Positions 48,151-59,986 of a stretch of 64,000 nucleotides of DNA are shown here, in pieces. The notes beneath the pieces were generated by a model. That model saw nothing but the letters and a program-made list of their open reading frames with translations, had not been told where the DNA came from and ran no database searches. The number at the start of each line of letters is the position of its first letter. Position 1 is the stretch's first letter. A program made the position numbers and the translations under genes. The DNA lies in contig CM037877.1 in the NCBI GenBank assembly GCA_021292165.1, forward strand, positions 159,731,871-159,795,870, written 5' to 3'. This stretch comes from Shinisaurus crocodilurus. Its lineage: Eukaryota; Chordata; Lepidosauria; Squamata; Shinisauridae.

Positions 48151-48777
48151 AGTTTGCTACCCAGGAAGAAGGTGTAACAGTTCTTCCAACAGCTGCACAG
48201 CAGTGAAACAATACTGCCGTTTCTCTTGCTCCATTCACTCAAACTGCCTGCTAGAATAAGCAGCCCATTATTATTTTTTTTGCCATTAGACACAAGTGGA
48301 ACTCAGGCAGAGGGTCAGGGACATGGTGGGACAAGGTCTGACCCACACAGCCATTGCTATTGAGGGCAATATGAGCTGTGCAGGTTGTTGTGGCCTGGTG
48401 ACCCAAATTGCATCCCAAGCACTTTCCCCCCCCACACACACATTGTGAACTGCTACCACACCTAAAAGCAACGATAGCCTGGAGAGTGGGGGGAAATAAT
48501 GCACCTTCAAAAGTAGCTACGGTAATTTACACTCCTCAAGGAGAGCTCATAGCTTTGAAAACCAATGAGTAGGCATGCACAGTGAACTTATTAACCTGTG
48601 GAAAGGGCACAGTGGCCAGAACAGAATGCAATTAGTGTCCATATAACTATAAAACACAATTCAACTAGTGTAAAAAGATAGCATCTGGGTGACTGTCAGC
48701 ATAAATATAGAAGGGAAACGATCTGAATGGAAACTGACAGAATACTACAATTTCTTCAAGAGAAGACCTGAAATGAG

Positions 48778-48834
48778 TAAATAAAATGTGTGTTTGGAAG
48801 CTCTCTCAAGGAGCACCCTGTATTTGTGGTTGCC
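48778..48834 (+). repeat. 57-bp exact direct repeat, copy 2
   Basis: Same sequence and orientation as copy 1, with no mismatch, separated by 627 bp of unrelated sequence. Confidence 0.95.
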
Positions 48835-49259
48835 TAGAAGCAAGGAGCAGCCGACCATACATTTTAGGCATGATTGGGGTGGGTGACTTTTATTTTTCAG
48901 TTTGAGAGGTGGGGCTCAGTCCTGCCTGGAAATCATATCCTGTGACCTGAAAATAGTGTTTCGAGTTCTGATTCCCATCTTTAGGAAAAGTGTCTGGTGT
49001 CAGTCTTTCTAGACTGTATTACATACTGTAATACAGGTGTGGAATTTTGAGTACGTCCTCCCAAAACTCCCTGTCCGTGGAAAGTTGGAATGTCAAAATA
49101 GAGGTTCTAGCCTAGTTTTCTCTCTTGACATGCTAGTTTTCTGTATGCAGAGAGAGCACTCGAACGTGATTTCTCCCACATGCATTCTGAAGTAGCAAAG
49201 TCTCAAGGCTAGCCATACCATAAACTCTTTCTGATTTGTTGTCTATAAAGAGTCCTCAT

Positions 49260-49680
49260 ACTGAATCAGTAAGGTTGCCCTGCGTGTCTCTCACTTTGCA
49301 GAGGAAAGTTCTCTGTCTGAAGGGCTTTCAGAGGACAGCCCTCTGTTTCATGGTGCCCTTATTCCAAGGGCTGTGTCCAGGCCACATTCGATTTAAAGAT
49401 AAAGAACTATAAGGAAAGAGCTGGGGCCTTGAAGTTGTCCATCAGCACTTAGCATCTGGATAACAGACTGAGCAGGCAGACAGGTCACCTGATCACCCCT
49501 TTCCCCACTATAGTGAGATGTTTTATATTTGTATTTTCAAACATAGTCATTTCAAAATTTATCAGATTTATCACTATACGTACAAATTAGCATATGTCAT
49601 TTTATGTAAATCTCTGTCATCTTTTGCCCTTTTTGGGGGGGGTGATGCATTTCCTCCTTTTTGGCAACAATATGTAAGTA
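49260..49680 (+). repeat. Unnamed dispersed repeat, uninterrupted copy
   Basis: Shares ordered blocks with 61220-62300. The first is TCTGTCTGAAGGGCTTTCAG with its AGGACAGCCCTCTGTTT. Others are GCCTTGAAGTTGTCCAT, CCCACTATAGTGAGATG and GATGCATTTCCTCCTTTTTG. There is no coding evidence. Here the blocks are contiguous. Confidence 0.6.
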
Positions 49681-50240
49681 TCTACCCTATGAATCAGTCC
49701 AAAAATCAATCTATTCAAATATTGTTGGTTCTGACTGTTGGTTCAGCTCTCCACTTGATCTCCGGTTTGTTGTTTTCCATGTTTTATCTGGAGATTCTGA
49801 GGTTTTGAATATGAGGCCTCATACATGCAAAGTCTATGCTTTATCAATGAGCTGTGAACAACCACTTCCTTCAATGTTTGTGTATTTCAAGACAGACCTG
49901 GCATTGAGAGATTACTGTGGCATTAAGCCTTTTGAAATCCTGATATAAACAACAGGTTCCAACTGGTGAACCCTGGATCATGACATGTCCATCATATTTT
50001 AAGTCACTTGTTCCTTTTCTAGCTTCATATGTGAAACCACTCCCCCCCCCGCCCCCAAATACTATAAGCAAGAAGGACATGGAGCTCATGCTTCCTGCAG
50101 CTCTATGTCTGTTTCATGTAAGATAGAATTTTCCCATCTCCCCGGGGAAAATTATCTCAACAATTGATAGTATCTCCAGCTCCCAAGAAAGGGGATCTAT
50201 GAAAATGTCATTTTGGATGTGATGAAGATACGCAGGAACA

Positions 50241-50605
50241 TCATCATCAGGCGATCACTCGTGACCGAGTAAGATTGTCTTCCAGGATAAAAATTTACAA
50301 AAAAGGAGATTTTAAAAGGAGGAAATTCTAAAGAAAATTGTGTAGACTCTAGCGATGGGTCCGTAAGTGACTGTGGAGGCCAATTCTAGATCCACACAGC
50401 TTCCCACAGTGAGGACACAGGTTACCAGATGGAAAATGGTCCTGTAAAGGATTCATTTGACGTGCTTTTCGCTTAGCACGTTTCTCCCTTTCACCTTGCA
50501 CTCGGGCTTCTTCAAAGTCCATAGAACCTTTGTGAAAGGCCAACCTCCAGTTAGATCTTTCATGGGCCAGAGCTTCCCAGTTTTCGATGTTTATATTGCA
50601 TTTTT
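50241..50605 (-). mobile_element. 5'-truncated LINE with perfect 20-bp TSD
   Basis: The minus strand encodes EALAHERSNWRLAFHKGSMD, a Lys/Arg-rich stretch, then a C2H2 finger (CPHCGKLCGSRIGLHSHLRTH) and a stop, followed by a short 3'UTR ending in a GATGATGATG tail. GATGAAGATACGCAGGAACA flanks both sides exactly. The finger-ended ORF2 is typical of some LINE clades; I cannot name the clade. The intact duplication indicates a recent insertion. Confidence 0.8.
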
Positions 50606-50625
50606 GATGAAGATACGCAGGAACA

Positions 50626-51360
50626 GGAAGGCATTTGGATTCTACATTTCATTCTAGAAATCACAAGACTAAATGGTCCTTCATACAAAATAATTCCAAA
50701 ATACTAGATGGCAGGGAGAAGGGTTCTTGCTTGCCTGTAGGGATTGGGCCCACTGCTCCTGCAAAAGTGCCTTCACTGGGAACTGATTCGGAGGAGGAGG
50801 GAGGAGGGGGGGTTGGAATCTGCAGCTGAGATGCCAAGGCGCGGGGACCCAGAGATAAGCCAGGAGGTGTTTGGGAGTGCATCAACTCCAGACACCTGTG
50901 GGAAGGCAAAACTGAGCATGCTAATGTGGAGGAGGGTGGATCAGGCATCACCCATCCCAGGGTGCAGCGGCAGCTAAAGTGGGCGGACCAGCTGAGAAGT
51001 GTCAGACGTTCCAAACAATTGGCCCTGTAGCGAGAGGATCCCCCTCATGTGGATAATTTGAGCTTGGAAGAGAGGAGGGGCATTCAGTTTGGAATCAACT
51101 TCTTACCTATAGGTCACACTTCTTTAAGGGCTAGTGTTCTAACTAGCTTGTTCCTTTTGTTACTGACTTCTGCAATACACTTCATTTGTACTTTTAAGTC
51201 AGTCTGACTGGCTGGCATTAACATAATAATCTGTGTCTGCTTGGAAGGAGGGGGAGACACTAGCCTTCTTTCTGACATCTATTTTTCTGTGTGCAGGGTA
51301 TTTGTTTCAATCATGTGGTTTCCTCTCTCCCTCAGCCTACCATCTGAAATGGTCCTGCCT
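50626..51360. other. Intergenic sequence, nothing recognised
   Basis: A G/A-rich segment near 50790-50820 gives overlapping open frames on both strands, none with a domain. Confidence 0.45.
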
Positions 51361-51361
51361 A

Positions 51362-51492
51362 ATGTAGCTTCCTGATGTCATCCAGATGTTTTGAACTACA
51401 AACCCCAGCATTCCTGACCGTTCTCCATGCTGGCTGGGGCTGATGGGAGTTGAAGTCCACAACATCTGGATAGCACCAGGTTGGGGAAAGCT
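51362..51492. mobile_element. hAT-type palindromic MITE
   Basis: The inverted arms CATCCAGATGTTTTGAACTA and GTCCACAACATCTGGATAG surround CCATGCTGGCTGGGGCTGAT. This is the common squamate family also at 787, 26615 and 56825. Ends are diverged. Confidence 0.65.
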
Positions 51493-53259
51493 GGACCCTA
51501 ACGGGTAGTATGCCTAAATCAATCTTGCCATTGCTATTTGGAGAATATACTGTAGCAGTACATTCCTCCCCCCCAACCCACTTTGCACAGTAAGAGATAG
51601 CACTTAAGATGCAGAAGGTACTTGCCACTGCCATCAGAAAATGTCAAGTTCATCAGACATGCTAAAGAGAAGAAAGAAAAGACTATATTAGGCATAAACA
51701 TTTTGTAGGATTTATTCCATAGATGGTGGATTGGGACGGCAATTAGTGGGAAGGAGAATAGCAGCAATATATAAAAACAACTAGCATTTGGAACAAGAGG
51801 TGTGCACCAGCCACAGCATTCAGTTCGGATCCTGATCCTGTGCTTTGAAAAACAGCCCCAATTCAGCTTGGACCAATTTGGAGGCCAACCACCTCAACTC
51901 AGCCTAATCTTGTTTTAGAAAGCCAAATCTCAATGCTTCCCTTTGAGTACCACTGGAAAGCAACAAATGGATATAACTTTTTGTCACTGGTGGAAGAAAG
52001 GTGGAGGCATAGTAGTCTCTTATGAAAGGATTTCAGACAAATAGGTGTAAGCATTTTTATGCTATGTGTCTTTAAATTTTGATTATTATTTTTTTAAAGG
52101 GAACTGCTGGTAATTTTATTTCTTGACAACTGGATTTATCTGATCTAGCTGTCGATGAACTATAAAAATCATAATAGTTGTAGGAGAACATTCAGTATGT
52201 GAAGAATTCTGTTTCATACCTATTTTGGACAACTTTAGCTTGAAAATGTGGGGAAACAATTGGGACTATGTCTTTCAGTAAACTCAAAGGTAGGTAGGTA
52301 GAGTCTTGCATGCACACACCCATGGTATCCCATTGGTTATGTAAACATCCCACATGAGTATAACCCTAAGAGCAACACCAAACCCAGTGCCAAGTTAGCA
52401 ACTGAGCTCATTCCATTTAGATAATAAAAAATTCTTTCCCCGTTCAGTTAGAGCAGTGTGCTAAGAAAATATCTCTGTGAACTTAGAAGAAAGCAAACCT
52501 CATTCCTTCATGAGTAGTATCATGTTTAGCATATCTGTATTTCTGCCTTTGGCTCTGGTGTGCTTTTCTTTCCCACTTCTGTTCATTTTCACCGCTGCTG
52601 TCATCATATGCAGTTTTGGCCATACACTATTCCAAGCTATTTAATCCATCTTCTGCAGTTCATTTTCCTTTCATTAATAAAACAATGACCTCTGCAAATA
52701 AAAATCAAATCCGTGTGAAAGTCTCATTTGATCAGGGTTACTGTTAATGGTTACTTTGAAAATGAGTTCTTATTTCAAGTGCCTGATTAATGGATCTAAG
52801 AATTAATCAATTACAGATTCCTGATTACTTTTGCCAGAGAGTTAATAGACCATTGATTACCTAGGGTCAGGTGTCTGTATGCACATGCATAAGAATAGTG
52901 TGTGGATACATTTGTTCCTGTGCTTCTCCCCAAACATCTGCACCAAAGGGATGAAAAGTAGTGTGACTCAGCATATATGAATCTTAGGTCCACTGTATTG
53001 TTTTTTCTGCCTTGCCTTGTCATGCCAGGGTGTATTTGCGCTGGTTAATTGGCAAAGTGATGTTCCATAATTGTATTTGTAATACTTATTCTTCAACATA
53101 GATGCAAAACATCTAGGACTGGGGTCTCCAACATGGTGCCCATAAGCACCAATGTGTCTGCAAATACAACTTTTGGCAGCCACCAGCATCCCTTCCCCTC
53201 CTGATTTATATTTTATTAAGTTTTTAAGTTATTTTTTTAATGGGGAGGCTGGCATAGGG
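51493..53259. other. Intergenic sequence, mostly unrecognised
   Basis: AT-rich. A partial hAT-like start (CTGGGGTCTCCAACATGGTGC) lies near 53118. No gene is supported. Confidence 0.45.
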
Positions 53260-55140
53260 ACCCCTGGCTTATTTATTTACAAGATTTATATACTGTTCTA
53301 TATCTAACAAGATTCCCACATGGTTAACAATAGACGAAAGGAAACAAAGAATCAAAATGCAGTATTAAAATATTTAAAAGCTGATTATGTCAATAAAACT
53401 GGTTGGTCAATCAGGGAAGGCTTGTTTAAAAAAAAAAATCTCTTCAGCAGGCACTGAAAACAAAACAACATTGGTACCTCCAACATCAGTATCAATATCC
53501 AACATCAGTAGACAGAGTTCCACAGAGAGGAGCCAGGACACTGAAGGCTCTACTCCAAGTCAACACTTAATTGGACTGCAGGTCCATGCAGAGCCACCAG
53601 GAGCGCCTCATCTGATGACCTCCGTGACTGGGCATGCTGGTAAGGGAGAAGGCGCTCTCTCAAATATCCAGGTCCCAAGTTGTTTAGGGTTTATACGCCA
53701 GTAACAAAGCCTTAAACTTGACCTGGTGGCAGATAGGTAGCCAGTGTCGTTCCTTCACCAAATGAGTTACATGCTGAAAAGGGGCAGCTCCCGACAGCCA
53801 AGCTGCTGCATTCTGCACTAGCTGCAGCTTCTGGACCAGCCTTAAGGGCAGCCCCACATAGATCATGTTGCAGTAATCTAGTCTTGAAGTTACTAGCTCC
53901 TGTGCCACTGTGGCCAAGCCCAGGAGAGGCTGTAGCTGGCATTACAGTTGAAGCTGGTAGAAGGCACTATGAGCTGTCAGGCCCACTTGAGCCTCCAGTG
54001 ACAGATGGATCCAGGAGTACCCCTAGTCCAGAACAGGCAATAAAGCCTATCTCCCTGACCTGGGAACCGCTCACCCACAGGGCCTCTATCTTGCCAGGAT
54101 CCAGTCTCACTTTATTAGCCCTCATCCACCCATTCCTGAGTCTAGGCACTGATCCAGGACTTGCACAGCCTCACCAGATTCAGATGTCACAGGGAGATAG
54201 AGCTGTGTGTCATCAGCATACAGATGGCACTTTGCTGCAAATCCCCCAACGACCACTCCCAGAGGCTTCACTGGGGCCAAGGTAGGTAGTACCCTGTGGA
54301 GCCCCATATAGCTCAATTGCCAAGGAGCCGACGAGTAAGCCAATGTTACTCTCTGAAATTGACCCCTCAGGTAGGATCAGAACCATTGTAACACAGTGCC
54401 TGCAAATCCCAACTCACGGAGCCCGTCCAGGAGGATATCATGTTCAATTGTATCAAAAGCCGACGCGAAATCAAGCAGAAAAACAGGGTCACACTGCCCC
54501 TATCCCTCTCTTGGTAAAGTTCATTCAGAAGGGTGACCAAGACTGATTTGGTCCCCAGGCTGAAACCCAGACTGAAGTGGGTCAAGATAATCAGTATCCT
54601 TCAAGAGTGCCTGCAGTTTCCCCACCACAACCCTCTTGAGTATCTTCCCCAAGAAAGGGTATTTGCAACTGGTTGGTAGTCATCAATCAATCAATATTCT
54701 TTATTACAGTCATAGACCAGCACAAAATAAAACATTCTCTGCATACAAGAAACCCACCGGGTAAACAGTATGCGAAGTACAATAATACAAATAAATGTAC
54801 TCGTGCTCATCCACAAAGAGTAGAAGCACAGGACACATATAACAGTTAATCCAACTAAATTTAAAACTATTATACAGCAAAAAGGTACATTGAGATATAC
54901 TAAGTTTCTAAATAAAACAATTGAGGTTTCTAAATAAAAACAATTCCAAACCTACTATGTGGAGCATACCAACCTCCCGTGGGTGGTAGTTGTCAAATAA
55001 CATTGGGGCCAGAGTGGGTTTCTTCAAGATTGGCCGCATACTGTCTCCTTAAGGGCAGCAGGAGCTACCCTTTCTCATAGAGATGCACTTACCACTCCCT
55101 GGACCCCCCCAGCCATACCCCACCCACCCCGGCTAGATCT
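53260..55140 (-). mobile_element. L2-like LINE, RT to 3' end, interrupted
   Basis: Minus-strand frames in order: LKKPTLAPMLF-type text near 55000; the RT box [60 protein letters not shown] with KERHWLPICHQVKFKALLL; and a left 3' end near 53260. Many frame breaks. A 300-bp element interrupts it at 54681. Confidence 0.8.
54681..54980 (-). mobile_element. 300-bp retroposon nested in the L2
   Basis: Flanked by GGTTGGTAGT and GGGTGGTAGT, a 10-bp duplication with one mismatch. The minus strand ends AATAAAGAATATTGATTGATT, that is a poly(A)-like signal with an (ATTG)n tail, so it moved by retrotransposition. Family not recognised. Removing it restores the host L2 sequence. Confidence 0.7.
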
Positions 55141-55194
55141 TATTACCCAGGAAGGGCAAGGATCGAGAAGGCCTGTGGTTGGCCGCGTTGCTGA

Positions 55195-55400
55195 TTTTGG
55201 AGTACAAGCTTTATTTATTTATTTACTTATTTGCTGCATTTTTACCGCTCTTCAGCCAGAAAAGGCTCCCAGAGTGGCTTACAAAGATTAATATTAGACA
55301 GTCCCTGCCCTCAGGCTTACATTCTAAAAGACATGACACAAAAGGAAAAGGGATTGGGAGGGAGGAGGAAGAAAGCAAAACTCAGGCGCCAGTTCTTAGT
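55195..55400 (-). mobile_element. LINE-type 3' end fragment
   Basis: A (TTTA)n run followed by TTTGCTGCATTTTTACCGCTC, then GGCTCCCAGAGTGGCTTACA, looks like a LINE 3' end in minus orientation. Family uncertain. Confidence 0.5.
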
Positions 55401-55411
55401 TACAAGTGCTA

Positions 55412-55860
55412 AAGCAGTGTTCCACAATCTAGAGCCTTCCAGATGTGTTAACGACAGTTCCCATCATCCCCAGGCAGCATGGTCATTGGTCGTGCTGTTT
55501 GGGGTTGATGGGAGCTGTAATCCAGGGCCATTGAACCTCTTTCAGCGCAAGAGCCACATTCCATTTCGGAGCAGCTCTTGTGAATCGCATTCCAGGGTCG
55601 GGCAGTTATAAAGGCAAAAGGGGCAGAGCCAAAAATACCTGCATATTTTAGCTTAAAGCTCTTACTGCTAGCAAGTAAGCCTTAGGAAAGGCATTCCACC
55701 TTTTAGAATGGGGAAGAAACAATCGGGTTGGTGGAAAGTGGGTGGGGCCATCCAGGGAACCCTGGAGAGCTAGACTTGGGGGGCCCGGGCCTGCGGTTCT
55801 GCACCCCTACTGTAGTCCAGCACATTTTGAGGACACCAGGATGGGGAAGGCAGCACTAAA
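55412..55860. mobile_element. MITE with a second hAT element nested inside
   Basis: The outer MITE starts CAGTGTTCCACAATCTAGAG and ends GACACCAGGATGGGGAAGGC. Near 55522 it is interrupted at TGTAATCCAG by an element starting GGGCCATTGAACCTCTTT and ending GGTTCTGCACCCCTACTG. The outer sequence then resumes as TAGTCCAGCACATTTTG. Confidence 0.55.
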
Positions 55861-56309
55861 GTGTTTGGCTTAATATGCAGGAAGTAAATTTTAATGGGTT
55901 CGGCCATGGGTTGGATGTTTGCTTGCTTGCTTGCTTATTTTTGAAGCTCATTTGGTGTGCCTGTGCATGAACCAAATTAAGAAGCTGCTGTATACCATGT
56001 CAGACTATCTGTCCATCTAGCTTAGTCTTGTCTGCTCTGACTGTCAACAGATCTCCAGGGTCTCAGGCAGACAAGGGGCTTTCCCATCACCTGCTACTGG
56101 ATCCTTTAAAACTGGTGTAATTGGGAATGAAAAAGAATATTAAATACAGCCTTTCCTTTGAATAGAAACTAGTTGCTTTTGTTAACTTGTGAGTTACTCC
56201 TCCGCAAACTTCATTAACCTATCAATGATAGCTAAGTAGAACTTCCACAAACAGAGATGAACTGTGGGGTGGGGCGGGGCAAAGGGGTGATGGCATTGGT
56301 TTCATAGAC

Positions 56310-56625
56310 TGGGTTCAGACAACATGATAACCCACACAAGGGTTGAGTGTGGGTTGTTGAAATATGGGTTATCATGTTATCTGAACTCAGCTGCTCTAAC
56401 AAGCCATGGGTTGTCAACCCCAACCAACCCATGAAGAGAACCCATGATTTGTTGTTGGGTTGTGAACTGTGAGTTGTTCACCATGGCTTGTTAGCACGTC
56501 TGGGTTCAGACAACACCATAACCCACATTTCAACAATAGCCCACTGTTCAGTGACAGCCCACACTCATTCCATACTCAACCCTTGAATATAGTTTATTGT
56601 GTTATCTGAACCCAGTCCTACTCTG
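56310..56625. mobile_element. Foldback element (AACCCA-rich family)
   Basis: Ends TGGGTTCAGACAACATGATA and inverse TGTTATCTGAACCCAGTC, with additional internal copies of both orientations (GTTATCTGAACTCAGCTGC near 56375, CTGGGTTCAGACAACACC near 56500). The structure looks like two related foldbacks joined or nested. Confidence 0.7.
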
Positions 56626-56824
56626 CTTCTGATCCCCAAGGAGATACATTTGTCTGCCTGCTGTTGGAAACAGAAGGCCATACTACACAAAACCTGGTTT
56701 GATCCAACAAGGCAATTCTTACATTCTTTATGTTCAGTATCTCAAAAATGTACTGATATTAAAGTGACAGTAATGTGCAAATTTGTTCAGTGCAGTTGGT
56801 TTCAAAGCCTTGAATTGTTCCCCG

Positions 56825-56950
56825 ATCCTGGCACCCTCTCAACGTTGTGGACCTCAACTCCCATCAGCCCCAGCCAGCATGGCCAATGGTCAGGAATCCT
56901 GGAGTTGTAGTCCAAATTGTCTGGAGGGCACCAGGTTGGGGAGGGCTGCC
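56825..56950. mobile_element. hAT-type palindromic MITE
   Basis: CCTGGCACCCTCTCAACGTTG through CAACTCCCATCAGCCCCAGC pairs with GGAGTTGTAGTCC and GGAGGGCACCAGGTTGGGGA. It sits at the left edge of an L2 fragment. Confidence 0.7.
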
Positions 56951-57385
56951 CTAGATTATTTGGGTCCAGGTTACTTGAAGGAGCACCTTCAACCATACAA
57001 ATGTGCTTGCACTGAAATTAGCATCAGCTGCTCAATGTGTGTGCCCACCTTTAAGAGCATTTAGGCTGGCAGGCATGTGGGATAGGGTCTTCTCTTTAGT
57101 GACCCCCCGCCATTTGTCAAACTCAGTTCCAATTGATATCCACCAGGTCCCATCATTATGGGCCTTCAAGCAGCCCCTAAAGAATCCCCTGTTTATCTTG
57201 GCCTATCAACTGAGTTAGGACTCTAGTGGGGTTGTTCTGTACACCGTGTTATTTGGTTTTAATAGTTTATTGTTGGTCTTCCATTTTGATCATTGTTTTT
57301 ATTATGTTTTGTGGTTTGTATGTTTTGTTATACTCTGCTTTGGGATGGCTTACCCTAAAGGGTGGCTTATACGCCTTTTAAATGA
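56951..57385 (+). mobile_element. L2-like LINE 3' end
   Basis: From the text LGPGYLKEHLQPYKCA-type frame through a 3'UTR ending TGGGATGGCTTACCCTAAAG and an (AATG)n tail. 5'-truncated. It is directly followed by another L2 copy in the same orientation. Confidence 0.6.
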
Positions 57386-59092
57386 ATGAATGATCAACTT
57401 CAAGATGATTTTGGTTGAATTGGTCCCTTTGTCATGGTCAGATCACTGCCTGCTGAGATTTAGACTCTCAGCAACTTTCCCCCTCTGCAAGGGTGGGGGA
57501 CCTATTAAGATGGTCCGTCCCCGGAGACGAATGGATCCGGATGGTTTCCAGAGTGTCGTTGGGGGGGTTCCGGCTGATAAGGCTGGCGGTCCTGTCGAAT
57601 CCCTGCTCGATCTCTGGAATAGGGAAATGACCCGGGCAGTTGACACGATTGCTCCTGAGCGCCCTCTCTGTAGTAGAGCTCGTATGGCTTTGTGGTACAC
57701 CTTGGAGCTGAGAGCGATGAAACAAAATAGGAGACGGCTTGAGTGCAGATGGAGAAAAATTCCTAATGGATGCAATCGAGCCCTGGTATGTGCCTACAGT
57801 CAGGTATATTTAGAGGCAGTGAGGGAGGCAAAGAAACAACATCTCACTGCCTCTAAATATACCTACTTAGATGGCCGGCTCCAGAAGGTGGTGCTTGGGG
57901 AATATTGCTCAGCCCTGTGGATTCTCCAGTATGGAGTTCCACAGGGGTCGGTCTTATCCCCCATGCTCTTCAACATCTACATGAAACCGCTGAGTGGGGT
58001 CATCCGGAGTTTAGGAGTGCGTTGCCATCAGTACGCTGATGACACGCAGCTCTATTTCTCCTTTTCATCTTCAGCAGGTGAGGCTGTGGATGTGCTAAAC
58101 CAGTGCCTGACTGTGACAATGGACTGGATGAGGGCTAACAAACTGAAGCTCAATCCGGACAAGACTGAGATGCTGTTAGTGGGTGGTTCCTTTGACTGGA
58201 TGGAGGGTGTTCAACCTGTTCTGGATGGGGTTGCACTCCCCTTGAAGGAGTAGGTCCGTAGCTTGGGGGTTCTCCTTGAGCCATCTTTGTCACTTGAGGC
58301 TCAAGTGGCCTCAGTGGCACGGAGTGCCTTCTATCAGCTCTGGCTGGTGGCCCAGCTACACCCCTGTCTGGACAGGGATAGCCTTGTTTCAGTAATTACG
58401 CTCTGGTAATCTCAAAGCTAGACTATTGCAATGCATTTTACATGGGGCTGCCCTTGAAGACTGTTCAGAAGCTGCAGCTTGTGCAAAATGTGGTGGCCAG
58501 ACTTATTACTGAGACCGGAAGGTCTGAACACATAACACCAGTTCTGGCCCACTTGCACCGACTGCCTGTATGCTTCCAAGCCCAATTCAATGTGCTGGTT
58601 TCAACCTATAAAGCCCTACACAGCTTGGGACCACAATACTTGATGGAATGCCTCTCCCAACCACAATCTACCCAGACACTACACTCAACATCTGGGGCCT
58701 TCCTCTGACTGCCACCTCCAAGGGAGGCTCAGAGGGCAGCAACAAGGGGGAGGACCTTTTTTGTGGTAGCCCTCCAACTCTGGAACAAGCTCCCCCCTGG
58801 GGCCCGCCTGGTGCCAACTCTGTTATCTTTTCAGCACCAGGTTAAGACTGCCCTCTATGTCAAGGCTTCTAACAACTCTAAATAGTGCATGGTGGGGGTG
58901 GGTTTTTTAAAAAAACTTTTCTACTGGTCACGTTTTATTAACTTGTTATAATTATTTGTGTTATTTTAAATTCAGTTTTTTAAAAAATTTATAATGTTTT
59001 ATTGTGTATTTTATGTTGTATTTTTAATTGTTGTAAGCTGCCTACAGAGCTTCGGCTATTGGGCAGTATAGAAATAAAATTATTCTTATTCT
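57386..59092 (+). mobile_element. L2-like LINE with internal deletion
   Basis: A 287-codon frame begins at the end of the endonuclease domain (LSWSDHCLLRFRL). It passes an EN-RT linker (LDLWNREMTRAVDTIAPERP) and, after losing the RT fingers, jumps to QYGVPQGSVLSPMLFNIYMK and the catalytic YADDTQLYFSF, then MDWMRANKLKLNPDKTEMLL. After a stop the C-terminus follows (LQLVQNVVARLITETGRSEH). The 3' end has GAGCTTCGGCTATTGGGCAG and ATAGAAATAAAATTATTC. Confidence 0.85.
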
Positions 59093-59094
59093 TA

Positions 59095-59095
59095 T

Positions 59096-59142
<47 letters not shown>
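59095..59142. repeat. (GAT)n microsatellite
   Basis: About 16 uninterrupted GAT/ATG units at the L2 3' tail. It probably grew from the tail's own repeat. Confidence 0.95.
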
Positions 59143-59145
<3 letters not shown>

Positions 59146-59955
59146 GTTGAGAGAAATAAACTCTGCACGTTCTCAGAGTCATAGCCTTTGAACTGCAACC
59201 TAATAATCAGAATCACATGGGGTAACTGTTGAAGCAACATCCTAAATCTCCCATGCTTGCCATCACATACAACAGGTTTGACTCGTTTGTACCTCTGGGC
59301 TAATATTTTCCTGAAACAATGTGCCTATCTTACCCTTGAAGATTTTCAGTGCCTTGTGCTCTCTCAATTGTTTTATCGGGGAGTTGATAATAGAAACTTT
59401 TGCAGTGAGAGCAACTTCTGCTTCAGGCGAGCAGTTGGAGAAGGGGGCAAACAGAAACCTGTGGTTATTTGGTTACAATTCTAAACAAGTGCTTCATATA
59501 ATATCTGAAGCATACTTTCGTTCAGGTCCAACAGGCTCTGCAAAACCTCATCCTCCTGCTTTATTCAGTCACTGTTTTCCTCCAGCCCCTTTGTCTGAGA
59601 AGCCCACAAGGAGGCAAGTTTGGGGTATAAAAACACAGAAGGTAAGATTAAAGCGCCTATAGAGATTAGTAGAGCCTATTTTAATAACCTGCTCTGATTG
59701 CCACGCAATAAGATGTTGGAAGTAGAGGGTTTAATCTCAATGCAGGTGCCTTTGCAATTATAATTAAAATTGAGCAGAAATTCAGGTCAATTCAGTCTGT
59801 GCTCCTTAGGGTAGCGAAAGTCTCGGGACTTTAGGGATAGAAACTATATCTGAGAGAATAATAACCCTTAGTGGTTATGGAGTCACAGATGCAGAGATGG
59901 TAATTATCAAAATGATCTGTGTGTGTTTTTTACGTGTGCACGCATGCACACACAA

Positions 59956-59986
<31 letters not shown>

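Larger units (their letters stand above)
47621..49259. other. Intergenic sequence with an exact 57-bp direct repeat
   Basis: No transposon or gene is recognised apart from the duplicated segment at 48094-48150 and 48778-48834. Confidence 0.5.

Noticed and set aside
59146..59300. (GAT)n as coding poly-Met/poly-Ile
   Set aside because: It is a microsatellite at an L2 tail. The frames are artefacts.
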